Part shown: one piece after another, positions 1 to 9,583 of the stretch | How the letters are laid out: every line of letters starts with the position of its first letter | Numbering within the stretch: the stretch's first letter is position 1 | Assembly: GCF_014235765.1 (NCBI RefSeq) | Contig: NZ_JACMYH010000003.1 | Coordinates: forward strand, 372,001-436,000 | DNA from: Pseudomonas baltica | GTDB lineage: Bacteria; Pseudomonadota; Gammaproteobacteria; Pseudomonadales; Pseudomonadaceae | Reading direction: 5' to 3' | Length of the DNA: 64,000 bases | The notes under the pieces: model-generated | Database searches by the model: none | What the model saw: the letters and a program-made list of their open reading frames with translations, nothing else | What the model was told of the DNA's origin: nothing | Translations under genes and position numbers: made by a program

Positions 1-1220
1 ACGGCCTTGACCAGTTTGCCGATGCTCAGGCCCTGCAACAGGATCGAGGACAGCACGACGATGTAGGTGATGCTCAACAGCAGGTCGCGTTCCGGTCCGA
101 TCGGCAGGGCCAGGGCCAGGGCGACCGAGACGCCGCCGCGCAGGCCACCCCAGGTAAGCACGCGAATGGTGCCACGCGGGACGCTGCGAAAGCGTCGCAG
201 CAGCAGAATCGCCGGGGCCACCGTGAGCAACCGCGAGAGCAGGATCGCCACGGCCAGCAGGGAGGCTGCGAACAGGTGCAGCCAGGAGAACGGCAGCAGC
301 AACAGCTCCAGGCCGATCAAGGCGAACAGCAGCGCATTGAGGATGTCGTCGAGCAACTCCCAGAAGCCGTCCATATAGCGCCGGGTCATGTCGTTCATTG
401 CCAGGTTGCGCCCCAGGTTGCCGATGATCAGCCCGGCCACCACCATTGCGATCGGCGCCGACACATGCAGCTCGTAGGCCATGGCCGAGCCACCGATCAC
501 CAGCGCCAGGGTCAGCATGACCTCGACCTGGTACTGCTCGATGCTCTTGATCATGCGGTAGACGATGTAGCCGATCAGGCCGCCGAACAGTGCGCCCCCC
601 ACGGCTTCATGCAGGAACAGCATGGCCGTTGCGCCCGCCGTCGGTGTTTCGCCCAGTTGAGCGATACCTAGCAGCACGGTGAACACCACCACCGCCGTGC
701 CATCGTTGAACAGCGATTCGCCGACAATGGTGGTTTTCAACGGCTTGGAGGCGTTGGCCGTGCGCAGCACGCCCAGCACCGCGATCGGATCGGTAGGTGA
801 AATCAGGGCGCCGAACAGCAAGCAGTACAGGAAGCTGACGTGCCAGCCGAACAGGCCGAATATCCAGAAGGCCAGGGCGCCGATGACGAAGGTGGCGATC
901 AGCACGCCGAAAGTGGCCAGCAGACCGATCGGCCAGCGGTAGTTGCGCAAGTCGGCGAGGTTCACGTGCAGGGCGCCGGCGAACAGCAGGAAGGACAGCA
1001 TCCAGTTCATCAGCAGATCGCCGAAGTCGATCTGGTTCATCAATGCTTCGACGCGTTCTTCCAGGCCCGGGTAGCCGATGAAACTCAAGCCTTGCAGGAT
1101 CAGCGAGAACAGCAGAGCGGTCACCATCACGCCGATGGTAGGGGGCAGGCCGATGAAGCGGAAATTCACATAGGTCAGCAGTGTGGTGAGGCAGATGAAT
1201 GTGGCAACTAGCTCGAGCAT
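1..1220 (-). CDS. Sodium/proton antiporter, CPA1 family (3' end outside window)
   Basis: Integral inner-membrane cation/proton exchanger of the CPA1 (NhaP/NHE-like) family, expected to expel Na+ (or K+/Li+) in exchange for protons. About 406 residues are visible. The translation is almost wholly hydrophobic, with roughly a dozen membrane segments, and carries the family signatures LISPTDPIAVL and GESLFNDGTAVVVF (the N-D pair lies in the ion-binding helix). The start ATG follows an AGGAG-type ribosome site seven bases upstream. The C-terminal tail, which often carries regulatory domains, lies beyond the window. The gene reads leftward and appears to be monocistronic here. The family call is firm; the ion preference cannot be told from sequence. 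Confidence 0.9.
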   Translation of the reverse strand, partial: MLELVATFICLTTLLTYVNFRFIGLPPTIGVMVTALLFSLILQGLSFIGYPGLEERVEALMNQIDFGDLLMNWMLSFLLFAGALHVNLADLRNYRWPIGLLATFGVLIATFVIGALAFWIFGLFGWHVSFLYCLLFGALISPTDPIAVLGVLRTANASKPLKTTIVGESLFNDGTAVVVFTVLLGIAQLGETPTAGATAMLFLHEAVGGALFGGLIGYIVYRMIKSIEQYQVEVMLTLALVIGGSAMAYELHVSAPIAMVVAGLIIGNLGRNLAMNDMTRRYMDGFWELLDDILNALLFALIGLELLLLPFSWLHLFAASLLAVAILLSRLLTVAPAILLLRRFRSVPRGTIRVLTWGGLRGGVSVALALALPIGPERDLLLSITYIVVLSSILLQGLSIGKLVKA

Positions 1221-1322
1221 CCGGGCTCCTTTGGTCAAATGATGAAGATTTATCGATAGATGAGGCCTATCAAACGCTGCAGTGTTGTTTGATGTTGCCG
1301 TGCGCCCGAACGGCACACCCGT

Positions 1323-2492
1323 TCATCCCGCCGCGTTGAGTGCCGCGGTTGGCCTGCGCTGCCAATAGATGAACACCACGGCGAGTATCAGGGTGCCGAT
1401 GCCGGTTATGGCGCCGGTCCATGGCAAATCCACCAATGGTGCACCACTGGCGACAACCAGGCCGCCGACCCAGGCGCCGGCGGCGTTGCCCAGGTTGAAG
1501 GCGCTCTGGTTGAGGGTCGAGCCCAGGTTCGGCGCCTCGTGTGCCTGGTCGATGATCAGCAATTGCAGGATCGGGCACAGCGCGAAGGCGAACACGCCCC
1601 ACGCCAGCAATGTCAGCGCGGCCGGGATCAATGAGCCGCTGGTCTGGGTGAACAGGGCCAGGATCAACACCACCGCAATGGCCATGCCCACCAGCGAGGG
1701 CAGCAGGCGCGAGTCGGCCAGACGGCCACCGAGCATGCTGCCGATGGTCAGGCCGACGCCGAACAGCAGCAGCATCACGGTGATGCCGTGGGCGCTGACG
1801 CCGGTAACGTCCTGCAGGATCGGTGCAATGTAGGTGAACACACTGAACAGGCTGCAGGAGGCCATCGCGCTCATGGCCAGGGGCAGCAACACGTTGGGCT
1901 TGCGCAGCACGCGGAACTCGCGGGCCAGGTTGCCGCGTTCCATGGGAATGGCCTTGGGCAGCCAGACGATCTGCGCCAGCAGGGCAATGATGCCGATCAC
2001 CGAGACGGCCCAGAACGTGGAGCGCCAGCCGGCGAACTGGCCCAACGCCGTGCCCAGCGGTACCCCCAGCACGTTGGCCAGGGTCAGTCCGGTGAACATC
2101 AGGGCGATGGCCTGGGCGCGCTTGTTCGGCGCCACCAGGCCTGCGGCCACTACCGAGCCGATTCCGAAGAACGCTCCATGGCACAGGGCCGTGATGATTC
2201 GGGCGCCCATCAGCGTGGCGTAATTGGGCGCCAGCGCGCACAGCACGTTGCCGAGGATGAACATCAAGGTCATGCCCAGCAAGGTAGCCTTGCGCGGCAG
2301 GTTGGCGGTGAGCACCGCCAGCACCGGCGCGCCGAAGACCACGCCCAGGGCGTAGCCGGTGATCAGCAAGCCCGCATCCGGGATGCTGACGGACAGGTCC
2401 TGCGCCACATCGGTGAGCAGGCCCATGATGACGAATTCGGTGGTGCCGATGCCGAATGCGGCGACGGCCAATGCAAACAATGCAAGTGGCAT
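1323..2492 (-). CDS. MFS transporter, DHA1 (AraJ/YdhP-like) exporter
   Basis: Twelve-helix major facilitator of the DHA1 drug/sugar exporter type, 389 residues, in the inner membrane. The N-terminus MPLALFALAVAAFGIGTTEF with the GTTEFVIMGLL element is typical of the AraJ/YdhP/PbuE-like subgroup. The conserved loop after helix 2 reads as NLPRKATLLG. A longer reading starting 33 codons upstream exists, but those residues are polar and atypical, so the internal ATG at 2492 is preferred. The substrate is unknown; relatives export arabinose, purines, chloramphenicol or other small compounds. A strong sigma70-like promoter lies about 120 bases upstream (2618-2646). Function is inferred from family only. 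Confidence 0.85.
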   Translation of the reverse strand: MPLALFALAVAAFGIGTTEFVIMGLLTDVAQDLSVSIPDAGLLITGYALGVVFGAPVLAVLTANLPRKATLLGMTLMFILGNVLCALAPNYATLMGARIITALCHGAFFGIGSVVAAGLVAPNKRAQAIALMFTGLTLANVLGVPLGTALGQFAGWRSTFWAVSVIGIIALLAQIVWLPKAIPMERGNLAREFRVLRKPNVLLPLAMSAMASCSLFSVFTYIAPILQDVTGVSAHGITVMLLLFGVGLTIGSMLGGRLADSRLLPSLVGMAIAVVLILALFTQTSGSLIPAALTLLAWGVFAFALCPILQLLIIDQAHEAPNLGSTLNQSAFNLGNAAGAWVGGLVVASGAPLVDLPWTGAITGIGTLILAVVFIYWQRRPTAALNAAG

Positions 2493-2617
2493 GCGGATGT
2501 TCTCGAGTAGGAGGGTGAGTTGCCCGACAAAGGCATGCGCCAGCCTCCGCATGAACTGCAGAGAACACGATTTATTGGAATAGGAGCGCAAAAGGATGCA
2601 GCAATACAGCGGCGCGT

Positions 2618-2646
2618 ATTATAGGGAGTGCCGCAAAGGCGGCCAA
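2618..2646 (-). promoter_or_regulatory. Sigma70-like promoter for the DHA1 exporter
   Basis: Read on the minus strand there is TTGGCC (2646-2641), a 17-base spacer and a perfect TATAAT (2623-2618). A start near 2611 would give a leader of about 120 bases before the exporter ATG. The spacing is optimal; the -35 box matches 4 of 6. Not experimentally known. Confidence 0.55.
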
Positions 2647-2762
2647 ATTGATAATTGCAATGGAACTCTGCGCGGGCGAACCTTTCGCGGCGTGTGTCCT
2701 CTTAATGTCTATCGAGCGTGCATGGGCACATCGGTATGGAAGACTCGAACAAGGAACTCTGT

Positions 2763-3149
2763 ATGACCGTCGCCTTCTGGTGTGTCTTGATCGCTTTGGT
2801 ATTGCCCTACGCATGCGCCTATATCGCCAAGTTCACGGGCGGCAACTTCGGCTTGCGCCACAACCATGATCCGCGAGCCTACCTCGACGCGCTGGAGGGC
2901 TTGCCCAAGCGGGCCCACGCCGCGCAGTTGAACAGTTTCGAAATTCTTCCCGGCTTCATCGCCGCAGTGGTCATTTCCGATATCGTCGGCAATGCGCAAC
3001 AGGTGACGCTCGACGTGCTGGCAGTGGTGTTCATCACTACACGCCTGCTGTACATCATCTGTTACCTGGCCGACTGGGCTGCCTTGCGGTCGTTGGTATG
3101 GTTCACCGGGTTCGCGATCATCGTCAGTTACTTCTTCGTCTCGATGTAG
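2763..3149 (+). CDS. MAPEG family membrane protein
   Basis: 128-residue inner-membrane protein of the MAPEG superfamily (membrane-associated proteins in eicosanoid and glutathione metabolism). Four hydrophobic helices are visible. The characteristic polar stretch between helices 1 and 2 includes NHDPRAYLDALEGLPKRA and AQLNSFEILPGF, where family members bind glutathione. The start at 2763 is chosen because AAGGA sits seven bases upstream; an in-frame ATG 15 codons earlier has no such site and adds polar residues. Bacterial short MAPEG proteins have no firmly assigned substrate, so glutathione-linked activity is an inference. It stands alone, convergent with the DUF1090 gene. Confidence 0.85.
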   Translation: MTVAFWCVLIALVLPYACAYIAKFTGGNFGLRHNHDPRAYLDALEGLPKRAHAAQLNSFEILPGFIAAVVISDIVGNAQQVTLDVLAVVFITTRLLYIICYLADWAALRSLVWFTGFAIIVSYFFVSM

Positions 3150-3204
3150 CGGCACTTTGCGTACAGGCGGCGGATCATCGAGATGACTCGCCGCGCAATG
3201 CTCG

Positions 3205-3612
3205 TTACTTGTCCAGCTCATCCATTGCTTCTTGCAATTCCTTGCGTGACTCGGCGAGCTTGTCCTTGCGCTTGTTGATCTTCTCCGAATCGCCTTTCTT
3301 CATGGCTTTGTCCAGGTCGCTTTGACGCTTGCTGACTTCGCGCTTGGCATCGAGCACTTTGCCTTCACGTTCCTTGCGCAGCGAATTGTCGGTGCAGTTG
3401 GTCTGGATCTCGCGCAGTGCGGTGTTCAGGCCATCGACCTGATTCTGGTTGCCGTTGGCCTTGGCAACGGCGATCTGTGCCTGCACGTTCTGCTGCTTGG
3501 CGGCGCAACCGGTGGCCACTGCCGCCACGGCGGGGGCAGGAGGGGCAGCCATCGCCGGGGCGACGAGCACACCGGTGACCAGCAAAGCGCACAGGGAGGA
3601 AAGCTTGTTCAT
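3205..3612 (-). CDS. DUF1090 family periplasmic protein (YqjC-like)
   Basis: 135-residue exported protein. Residues 1-22 form a clear signal peptide ending APAMA-AP. The mature part is a long charged helix rich in Lys, Glu and Arg (coiled-coil-like, about residues 60-135), with a Cys near residue 36 and another near 72. This is the DUF1090/YqjC pattern; E. coli YqjC is a small periplasmic protein of uncertain role. The start at 3612 is preferred over an upstream in-frame codon because it begins the signal peptide and has GGAG seven bases before it. No operon partner is visible. Confidence 0.85.
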   Translation of the reverse strand: MNKLSSLCALLVTGVLVAPAMAAPPAPAVAAVATGCAAKQQNVQAQIAVAKANGNQNQVDGLNTALREIQTNCTDNSLRKEREGKVLDAKREVSKRQSDLDKAMKKGDSEKINKRKDKLAESRKELQEAMDELDK

Positions 3613-3807
3613 GGTGACTCCGTGAATATGATTCTGAATAGTTGACGATGAATTGAAGTAAATTTCTGTAGGACGCGTCCTATTCGTGGCACCACGTATC
3701 GAGTTGCTGCAGTGGCCCACGACATGATCCTTCCATTGAAGGACCTTTTGCCGGCCAGGTCAAAGCCGTCTCGCCTCGAAGCAGGCCTGCGCCGTTTGCG
3801 ACGACAC

Positions 3808-3844
3808 AAAAAAGCCCCGGCCAGTCACCCGGCCGGGGCTTTTC
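3808..3844 (-). terminator. Rho-independent terminator of metK
   Basis: Nine-base stem GCCCCGGCC / GGCCGGGGC with a short loop. On the minus strand it is followed by a run of six T, about 25 bases past the metK stop codon. A-rich flank on the other side makes it potentially bidirectional. Confidence 0.85.
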
Positions 3845-3868
3845 GTGTACTGCTGTCAGGCGCCTGGC

Positions 3869-5062
3869 TTACTTGAGGCCGGCGGCGTCGCGCAGGGCCG
3901 CGGCACGGTCGGTGCGCTCCCAGGTGAACGCGGTGAAGGTGTCGTCGCCTACGGTCATTTCCACCGGCGCCCGGCCGAAGTGGCCGTAGGCCGCGGTGGC
4001 CTGGTACATCGGGTGCAGCAGGTCGAGCATGGTGGTGATGGCATACGGACGCAGGTCGAAGTGCGCACGCACCAGCTTGACGATCTGGTCGTCGCTGATC
4101 TTGCCGGTGCCGAAGGTGTTGATCGAGATCGACGTGGGCTGGGCCACGCCGATGGCGTAGGACACCTGGATCTCGCAGCGCTCGGCCAGGCCGGCGGCGA
4201 CGATATTCTTGGCCACGTAGCGACCGGCGTAGGCCGCAGAGCGGTCGACCTTGGACGGATCCTTGCCGGAGAACGCACCGCCACCGTGGCGGGCCATGCC
4301 GCCGTAGCTGTCGACGATGATCTTGCGTCCGGTCAGGCCACAGTCACCCACCGGGCCACCGATGATGAAGTTGCCGGTCGGGTTGATGTGAAACTGGGTG
4401 TCCTTGTGCAGCAGTTCGGCCGGCAACACGTGCTTGACGATCAACTCCATCACGCCTTCGCGCAGGTCCTTGTAGGACACGTCCGGGTTGTGCTGGGTCG
4501 ACAGCACCACTGCATCGATGCCCACGACCTTGCCGCCTTCGTACTGGCAGGTGACCTGCGACTTGGCATCGGGGCGCAGCCACGGCAGCAGGCCGGACTT
4601 GCGCGCTTCGGCCTGGCGCTCGACCAGGCGATGCGAGAAGCAGATCGGCGCGGGCATCAACACGTCGGTTTCGTTGCTGGCGTAGCCGAACATCAGGCCC
4701 TGGTCGCCTGCGCCCTGATCTTCCGGCCTGCTGCGGTCCACGCCCTGGGCGATGTCCACCGACTGCTTGCCGATGATGTTCATGACCGCACAGGTGGCGC
4801 CGTCGAAGCCGACATCGGAGCTGTTGTAGCCGATGTCGACGATGACCTTGCGCACGATGTCTTCCAGGTCGACCCAGGCCGACGTGCTGACTTCGCCGGC
4901 GATGATCGCCACGCCGGTCTTGACCAGGGTTTCGCAAGCCACGCGGGCGAACTTGTCCTGGGTGATGATGGCGTCCAGCACCGCGTCGGAAATCTGGTCG
5001 GCGATCTTGTCCGGGTGTCCTTCAGAGACGGACTCGGAGGTGAAAAGGGAGTATTCGCTCAT
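3869..5062 (-). CDS. metK: S-adenosylmethionine synthetase
   Basis: Cytosolic enzyme making S-adenosylmethionine from methionine and ATP, with release of phosphate and pyrophosphate. 397 residues, full length. The N-terminal signature [20 protein letters not shown] (ATP/methionine site), the central [12 protein letters not shown] and the glycine-rich loop with [19 protein letters not shown] are intact. The gene starts 12 bases downstream of the ArsR-methyltransferase gene and is very likely cotranscribed with it. No SAM riboswitch can lie in that gap, so control is expected to come from the promoter of the upstream regulator. A terminator follows directly. Confidence 0.98.
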   Translation of the reverse strand: MSEYSLFTSESVSEGHPDKIADQISDAVLDAIITQDKFARVACETLVKTGVAIIAGEVSTSAWVDLEDIVRKVIVDIGYNSSDVGFDGATCAVMNIIGKQSVDIAQGVDRSRPEDQGAGDQGLMFGYASNETDVLMPAPICFSHRLVERQAEARKSGLLPWLRPDAKSQVTCQYEGGKVVGIDAVVLSTQHNPDVSYKDLREGVMELIVKHVLPAELLHKDTQFHINPTGNFIIGGPVGDCGLTGRKIIVDSYGGMARHGGGAFSGKDPSKVDRSAAYAGRYVAKNIVAAGLAERCEIQVSYAIGVAQPTSISINTFGTGKISDDQIVKLVRAHFDLRPYAITTMLDLLHPMYQATAAYGHFGRAPVEMTVGDDTFTAFTWERTDRAAALRDAAGLK

Positions 5063-5074
5063 CTCGACGGTTTC

Positions 5075-6076
5075 CTAAATTGACCGATGGTGAGTGTCGC
5101 CAGCCGGCCGCGAGAAATGTCGGACCTGAATCTGGAAACCATTACGTAAGCCCACGTAGAGGCTCTCTCCGGGTACAAGCCCCGCAGCGGTGGCCCAACG
5201 GGCCAGATCTTCCTGTTCGAAACCCAACCAGAGATCACCGCAGGCCTCCTTGGCCCAACTCTGGTTGTGGCTGCACAATTCTGTGACCAAAAGACTGCCA
5301 CCCGGTTGCACGCGCTGGGCCAGATGACCGAGGGCCTGCTGCGGGTCGCTGAAGTGGTGCAGGACCATGTTCAGCACCACGCAGTCGGCGCGCAGGCTGG
5401 TGGGTGCCAAGGCATCGACCAGCTCCAGGCGCACGTTGCCCAACCGCTCGCGCAGGCAGACCTGACGCGCCAGTTCGAGCATGGCCGGGCTGTTGTCCTG
5501 CGCCGTGACCTGAGCAAAGCGCCGCGCCAGCTCGGGCAAGAAGCCGCCGTCGCCAGGGCCCACTTCCAAGGCGCTGGCCTGGCTGGCGAAGCTGAGTTTG
5601 TCGAGCAGGGCCAGCAGGCTTTCGCGGTACTGCGGCAAGCCGGCGATGAGGTCCTGCTGGGCGCGGAATTTTTCTTCCATGCGCGAGAAGAAATCTTCGC
5701 TGGCCGCCGCGCGCTGGCGCTGCACCACGGCCATGCGCACCTGGGCCTCGGCCGGCAGGCTCAACGCGTCGACCTCTTCGAGCAAGGCGCTGTGCAGGCG
5801 CCCGCCCAGCGCGCGAGCGTTGGGCAGGGCGCGGCGGTAGAAAATCGCGTTGCCCTCGCGGCGGGTAGCCACCAGGTCGGCCTGGGCGAGCACCTTGAGG
5901 TGATGGCTCATGCCCGACTGGCCCACTGCGAAGATCTGCGCCAGCTCCAGCACGCCGAACGAATCGCTGGCCAGCGCGCGCAGCACGTTGAGGCGCAGTG
6001 GATCGCCGCCGGCCTTGCACAGGGCCGCCAGATCGTCACTTGCCTGATGGTCGAAAGCAGGGGCGCGCAGGTTCAT
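5075..6076 (-). CDS. ArsR-family regulator fused to a class I methyltransferase (SahR-like)
   Basis: 333-residue fusion. Residues about 10-95 form an ArsR/SmtB winged helix (recognition helix around FAVGQSGMSHHLKVL) without the usual Cys metal-binding motif. Residues about 150-320 form a Rossmann-type SAM-dependent methyltransferase (motif I ALEVGPGDGGFL; VVLNMVLHHF later). It sits immediately upstream of metK and diverges from tkt, with a long palindrome in between. ArsR proteins of the SahR group sense S-adenosylhomocysteine and repress methionine-cycle genes in many Proteobacteria. The position next to metK suggests the same role here, with the methyltransferase-like domain as a possible SAM/SAH sensor. 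Whether that domain is catalytic is unknown. Confidence 0.8.
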   Translation of the reverse strand: MNLRAPAFDHQASDDLAALCKAGGDPLRLNVLRALASDSFGVLELAQIFAVGQSGMSHHLKVLAQADLVATRREGNAIFYRRALPNARALGGRLHSALLEEVDALSLPAEAQVRMAVVQRQRAAASEDFFSRMEEKFRAQQDLIAGLPQYRESLLALLDKLSFASQASALEVGPGDGGFLPELARRFAQVTAQDNSPAMLELARQVCLRERLGNVRLELVDALAPTSLRADCVVLNMVLHHFSDPQQALGHLAQRVQPGGSLLVTELCSHNQSWAKEACGDLWLGFEQEDLARWATAAGLVPGESLYVGLRNGFQIQVRHFSRPAGDTHHRSI

Positions 6077-6115
6077 AGGTTCGGCAGTCTAGTGAGCGAT
6101 GCGCAGCCTCGCAAG

Positions 6116-6143
6116 ACCAATATCAAAAAGTTTTGATATTGGT
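6116..6143. promoter_or_regulatory. 28-bp palindromic operator candidate between arsR-metK and tkt
   Basis: Perfect inverted repeat: 13-bp arms (left arm ACCAATATCAAAA) around a 2-base centre AG. It lies 40 bases upstream of the ArsR-methyltransferase start and 125 bases upstream of tkt. An AT-rich perfect dyad of this size in GC-rich sequence is unlikely by chance and fits autoregulation by the adjacent ArsR-type protein. Confidence 0.7.
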
Positions 6144-6163
6144 TCGCAGCTGGTGCGGCCGTG

Positions 6164-6185
6164 CATTTGCCCGCTGGGGCAAATG
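6164..6185. promoter_or_regulatory. Second inverted repeat in the tkt leader/promoter region
   Basis: Perfect 9-bp arms CATTTGCCC / GGGCAAATG separated by GCTG. It lies 21 bases from the larger palindrome and about 85 bases upstream of the tkt start. It could be an operator half of the same control region or a leader-RNA hairpin; no U-tract follows, so it is not a terminator. Confidence 0.4.
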
Positions 6186-6268
6186 TCCGATTGCCCAACC
6201 CCCTGCCGGTGGGGGAAAATGTCGTTCTTTGTTGTATCCCTGCCTACACAGACCCCAGGAGACATGCG

Positions 6269-8266
6269 ATGCCCAGCCGTCGTGAGCGCGCCAATGCCAT
6301 TCGTGCACTGAGCATGGATGCCGTGCAAAAAGCCAACAGCGGCCACCCGGGTGCCCCCATGGGCATGGCGGATATCGCCGAAGTGCTGTGGCGTGACTTC
6401 CTCAAGCACAACCCGGCCAACCCGGCGTTCGCCAACCGCGACCGTTTCGTCATGTCCAACGGCCACGGCTCGATGCTGGTCTATTCGCTGCTGCACCTCA
6501 CCGGCTACGACCTGGGCATCGAGGACCTGAAGAATTTCCGCCAGCTGCACAGCCGCACCCCGGGCCACCCCGAGTACGGCTACACCCCAGGCGTGGAAAC
6601 CACCACCGGCCCACTGGGTCAGGGCCTGGCCAACGCCGTCGGTTTCGCCATTGCAGAAAAAGTGCTGGCGGCGCAGTTCAACCGCGACAGCCACAAGATC
6701 GTCGATCACAACACCTATGTGTTCCTCGGCGACGGCTGCATGATGGAAGGCATCTCCCACGAAGTGAGCGCGCTGGCCGGCACCCTGGGCCTGGGCAAGC
6801 TGATCGCTTTCTACGATGACAACGGCATCTCCATCGACGGCGAAGTCGAGGGCTGGTTCACCGACGACACGCCGAAACGCTTCGAAGCCTACGGCTGGCA
6901 AGTGATTCGCAACGTCGACGGCCACGATGCGGACGAAATCAAGACCGCCATCGAGACCGCGCGCAAGAGCGAGCAGCCCACCCTGATCTGCTGCAAGACC
7001 ACCATCGGCTTTGGCTCGCCGAACAAGCAGGGCAAGGAAGACTGCCACGGCGCGCCACTGGGTGCCGAAGAGATCGCTCTGACCCGCGCTGCGCTGAAGT
7101 GGAACCACGGCCCGTTCGAAATCCCGGCCGACATCTACAAGGAGTGGGACGCCAAGGAAGCCGGCGTTGCCGTGGAAGCCGAGTGGAACCAGCGCTTCGC
7201 TGCCTATTCCGCCGCCTACCCCGAACTGGCCAATGAATTCGTGCGGCGCATGAGCGGTGAGCTGCCAGCCGATTTCTCCGAAAAGGCCAGCGCCTACATC
7301 GCCGAAGTGGCCGCCAAGGGCGAGACCATCGCCAGCCGCAAGGCCAGCCAGAACGCCTTGAACGCCTTTGGCCCATTGCTGCCGGAAATTCTCGGTGGCT
7401 CGGCCGACCTGGCCGGTTCCAACCTGACCCTGTGGAAAGGCTGCAAGGGTGTCGAAGCAGATGACGCCGCCGGCAACTACATCTATTATGGCGTACGCGA
7501 ATTCGGCATGAGCGCGATCATGAACGGCATCGCCCTGCATGGCGGCTTCGTGCCGTACGGCGCGACCTTCCTGATCTTCATGGAATACGCACGCAACGCG
7601 GTACGCATGTCGGCGCTGATGAAGAAGCGCGTGATCTACGTATTCACCCACGACTCCATCGGTCTGGGTGAAGATGGCCCGACCCACCAGCCGATCGAAC
7701 AGCTGGCCAGCCTGCGCTGCACCCCGAACCTCGACACCTGGCGTCCTGCCGATGCGGTCGAGTCGGCGGTAGCATGGAAATTCGCCCTGGAGCGCAACGA
7801 TGGTCCATCGGCGCTGATCTTCTCGCGTCAGAACCTCGATCGCCAGACTCGCGACCAGGCCCAACTGGCCGATATCACCCGTGGCGGCTATGTGCTCAAG
7901 GATTGTGCTGGCGAGCCTGAGTTGATCCTGATTGCCACCGGTTCCGAAGTCGGTCTGGCGGTGAAGGCATTCGACAAACTGACCGAGCAGGGCCGCAACG
8001 TGCGCGTCGTGTCGATGCCGTGCACCAGCGTGTTCGACGCGCAGGACGCGGGTTACAAGCAGTCGGTGTTGCCGCTGCAGGTCAGCGCGCGCATCGCCAT
8101 CGAGGCGGCGCATGCCGACTACTGGTACAAGTACGTGGGCCTGGAAGGCCGCGTGATCGGCATGACCAGCTTTGGCGAGTCGGCACCGGCGCCGGCCTTG
8201 TTCGAAGAGTTCGGTTTCACCCTGGAGAATATCCTGGCCACCGCCGAAGAATTGCTCGAAGACTGA
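6269..8266 (+). CDS. tktA: Transketolase
   Basis: Thiamine-diphosphate enzyme of the non-oxidative pentose phosphate pathway, moving two-carbon units between ketose and aldose phosphates. 665 residues, full length. The thiamine pyrophosphate motif begins GDGCMMEG and runs to a [10 protein letters not shown] end. The substrate-binding [15 protein letters not shown] stretch and the N-terminal [18 protein letters not shown] are present. The start at 6269 has CAGGAGA five to ten bases upstream; an in-frame extension of 36 codons upstream has no ribosome site and no family similarity. First gene of the tkt-epd-pgk-fba cluster. The palindromes at 6116-6185 suggest coordination with metK. Confidence 0.97.
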   Translation: MPSRRERANAIRALSMDAVQKANSGHPGAPMGMADIAEVLWRDFLKHNPANPAFANRDRFVMSNGHGSMLVYSLLHLTGYDLGIEDLKNFRQLHSRTPGHPEYGYTPGVETTTGPLGQGLANAVGFAIAEKVLAAQFNRDSHKIVDHNTYVFLGDGCMMEGISHEVSALAGTLGLGKLIAFYDDNGISIDGEVEGWFTDDTPKRFEAYGWQVIRNVDGHDADEIKTAIETARKSEQPTLICCKTTIGFGSPNKQGKEDCHGAPLGAEEIALTRAALKWNHGPFEIPADIYKEWDAKEAGVAVEAEWNQRFAAYSAAYPELANEFVRRMSGELPADFSEKASAYIAEVAAKGETIASRKASQNALNAFGPLLPEILGGSADLAGSNLTLWKGCKGVEADDAAGNYIYYGVREFGMSAIMNGIALHGGFVPYGATFLIFMEYARNAVRMSALMKKRVIYVFTHDSIGLGEDGPTHQPIEQLASLRCTPNLDTWRPADAVESAVAWKFALERNDGPSALIFSRQNLDRQTRDQAQLADITRGGYVLKDCAGEPELILIATGSEVGLAVKAFDKLTEQGRNVRVVSMPCTSVFDAQDAGYKQSVLPLQVSARIAIEAAHADYWYKYVGLEGRVIGMTSFGESAPAPALFEEFGFTLENILATAEELLED

Positions 8267-8277
8267 TCCACACCCGC

Positions 8278-8469
8278 GTAGGAGCGGTCATCGGCCGCGA
8301 AGGGCGTGCTGCGGTGTGTCAGGTGTACCGCGGCGAGGCTTTCGCGGCCACGGACCGCTCCTACGGGGATTGCGGACCTCCTGTAGGAGCGGTCATGGGC
8401 CGCGAAGGGCGTGCTGCGGTGTGTCAGGTGTACCGCGGCGAGGCTTTCGCGGCCACGGACCGCTCCTAC
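8278..8469. repeat. REP family A, two 87-bp inverted pairs with 105-bp period
   Basis: Two near-identical units at 8278-8364 and 8383-8469. Each begins GTAGGAGCGGTCAT, ends in the inverted copy GACCGCTCCTAC and has a conserved spacer between. They fill the tkt-epd gap. Such paired palindromes are the BIME-like repeats of pseudomonads, usually spread by RAYT transposases; no RAYT gene is seen in the window. Confidence 0.9.
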
Positions 8470-8513
8470 GGGTGGTCCTCGGATGCTCATAATAATTCCA
8501 GGCGTACTTGCTC

Positions 8514-9569
8514 ATGTCTTCTCCACGCCCCTACAGAGTCGCTCTCAACGGTTACGGCCGCATCGGTCGCTGCGTGCTGCGTGCGTTGTGCGAGCGCGGT
8601 GCGCAGGCCGAGTTCGAGGTGGTGGCGATCAACGACCTGGCCGACATGGCCAGCATCGAGTACCTCACGCGCTTCGATTCGACCCACGGCCGCTTTCCCG
8701 GTGAAGTCACGGTGGATGCCGACCACCTGTTGATCAACGGTCAACGCATACGCGTCACCCGCAGTGCCACGCCCGAAGCGATCGACTGGGCCGCGCTCGA
8801 CATCGACCTGGTGCTCGAATGCTCCGGGGCCTACAACACCCGCGGCGACGGCCAGCGTTTCCTGGCCGCCGGCGCACCGGCCGTGCTGTTTTCCCAGCCC
8901 ATGGCCAGCGAAGCCGACGTCGATGCCACCATCGTGTTCGGTATCAATCAGGATTGCCTCAGCGGACGCGAACGGCTGGTTTCCAACGCGTCCTGCACCA
9001 CCAATTGCGGCGTGCCACTGTTGCGCCTGCTGGATCAGGCCATCGGCCTGGAATACGTGTCCATCACCACCATTCACTCGGCCATGAACGACCAGCCGGT
9101 GATCGACGCCTACCACCACGAAGACCTGCGCCGTACGCGCTCGGCATTCCAGTCGGTCATTCCGGTTTCCACCGGCCTGGCCCGTGGCATCGAACGGCTG
9201 CTGCCGGAACTTGCCGGTCGAATCCAGGCCAAAGCAGTGCGCGTGCCGACCGTCAACGTGTCATGCCTGGACATTACCCTGCAGATGGCGCGCGACACCT
9301 GTGCCGTGGAGGTCAACCGGATCCTCTACGAAGCAGCGCGCAGTGGCCCGTTGCAGGGGCTGCTGGCCTACACTGAGTTGCCGCACGCCAGTTGTGATTT
9401 CAACCACGACCCTCATTCGGCCATCGTCGATGCCAGCCAGACCCGCGTTTCCGGCCCGCGCCTGGTGAACCTGCTGGCCTGGTTCGACAACGAATGGGGT
9501 TTTGCCAATCGAATGCTCGACGTTGCGGGGCATTACCTGCGCGTCATGAACAATTCCAAACGAGCTTGA
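8514..9569 (+). CDS. epd: D-erythrose-4-phosphate dehydrogenase (GAPDH family)
   Basis: NAD-dependent oxidation of erythrose 4-phosphate to 4-phosphoerythronate, the first step towards pyridoxal phosphate in gammaproteobacteria. 351 residues. The Rossmann motif [14 protein letters not shown] is at the N-terminus and the catalytic Cys is in SNASCTTNC near residue 163. The C-terminal [14 protein letters not shown] is typical of GAPDH-fold enzymes. The place between tkt and pgk is the standard context of epd. The ATG at 8514 is preferred to a TTG two codons upstream. Confusion with a true GAPDH is possible by sequence alone, but the context favours Epd. Confidence 0.92.
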   Translation: MSSPRPYRVALNGYGRIGRCVLRALCERGAQAEFEVVAINDLADMASIEYLTRFDSTHGRFPGEVTVDADHLLINGQRIRVTRSATPEAIDWAALDIDLVLECSGAYNTRGDGQRFLAAGAPAVLFSQPMASEADVDATIVFGINQDCLSGRERLVSNASCTTNCGVPLLRLLDQAIGLEYVSITTIHSAMNDQPVIDAYHHEDLRRTRSAFQSVIPVSTGLARGIERLLPELAGRIQAKAVRVPTVNVSCLDITLQMARDTCAVEVNRILYEAARSGPLQGLLAYTELPHASCDFNHDPHSAIVDASQTRVSGPRLVNLLAWFDNEWGFANRMLDVAGHYLRVMNNSKRA

Positions 9570-9583
9570 AAGGACTGAACGCA

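Noticed and set aside
5063..5074. SAM riboswitch before metK
   Set aside because: Only 12 bases separate metK from the upstream coding region.
6089..8113. 674-codon open frame antisense to tkt
   Set aside because: Shadow of transketolase; it also runs through the divergent promoter region.
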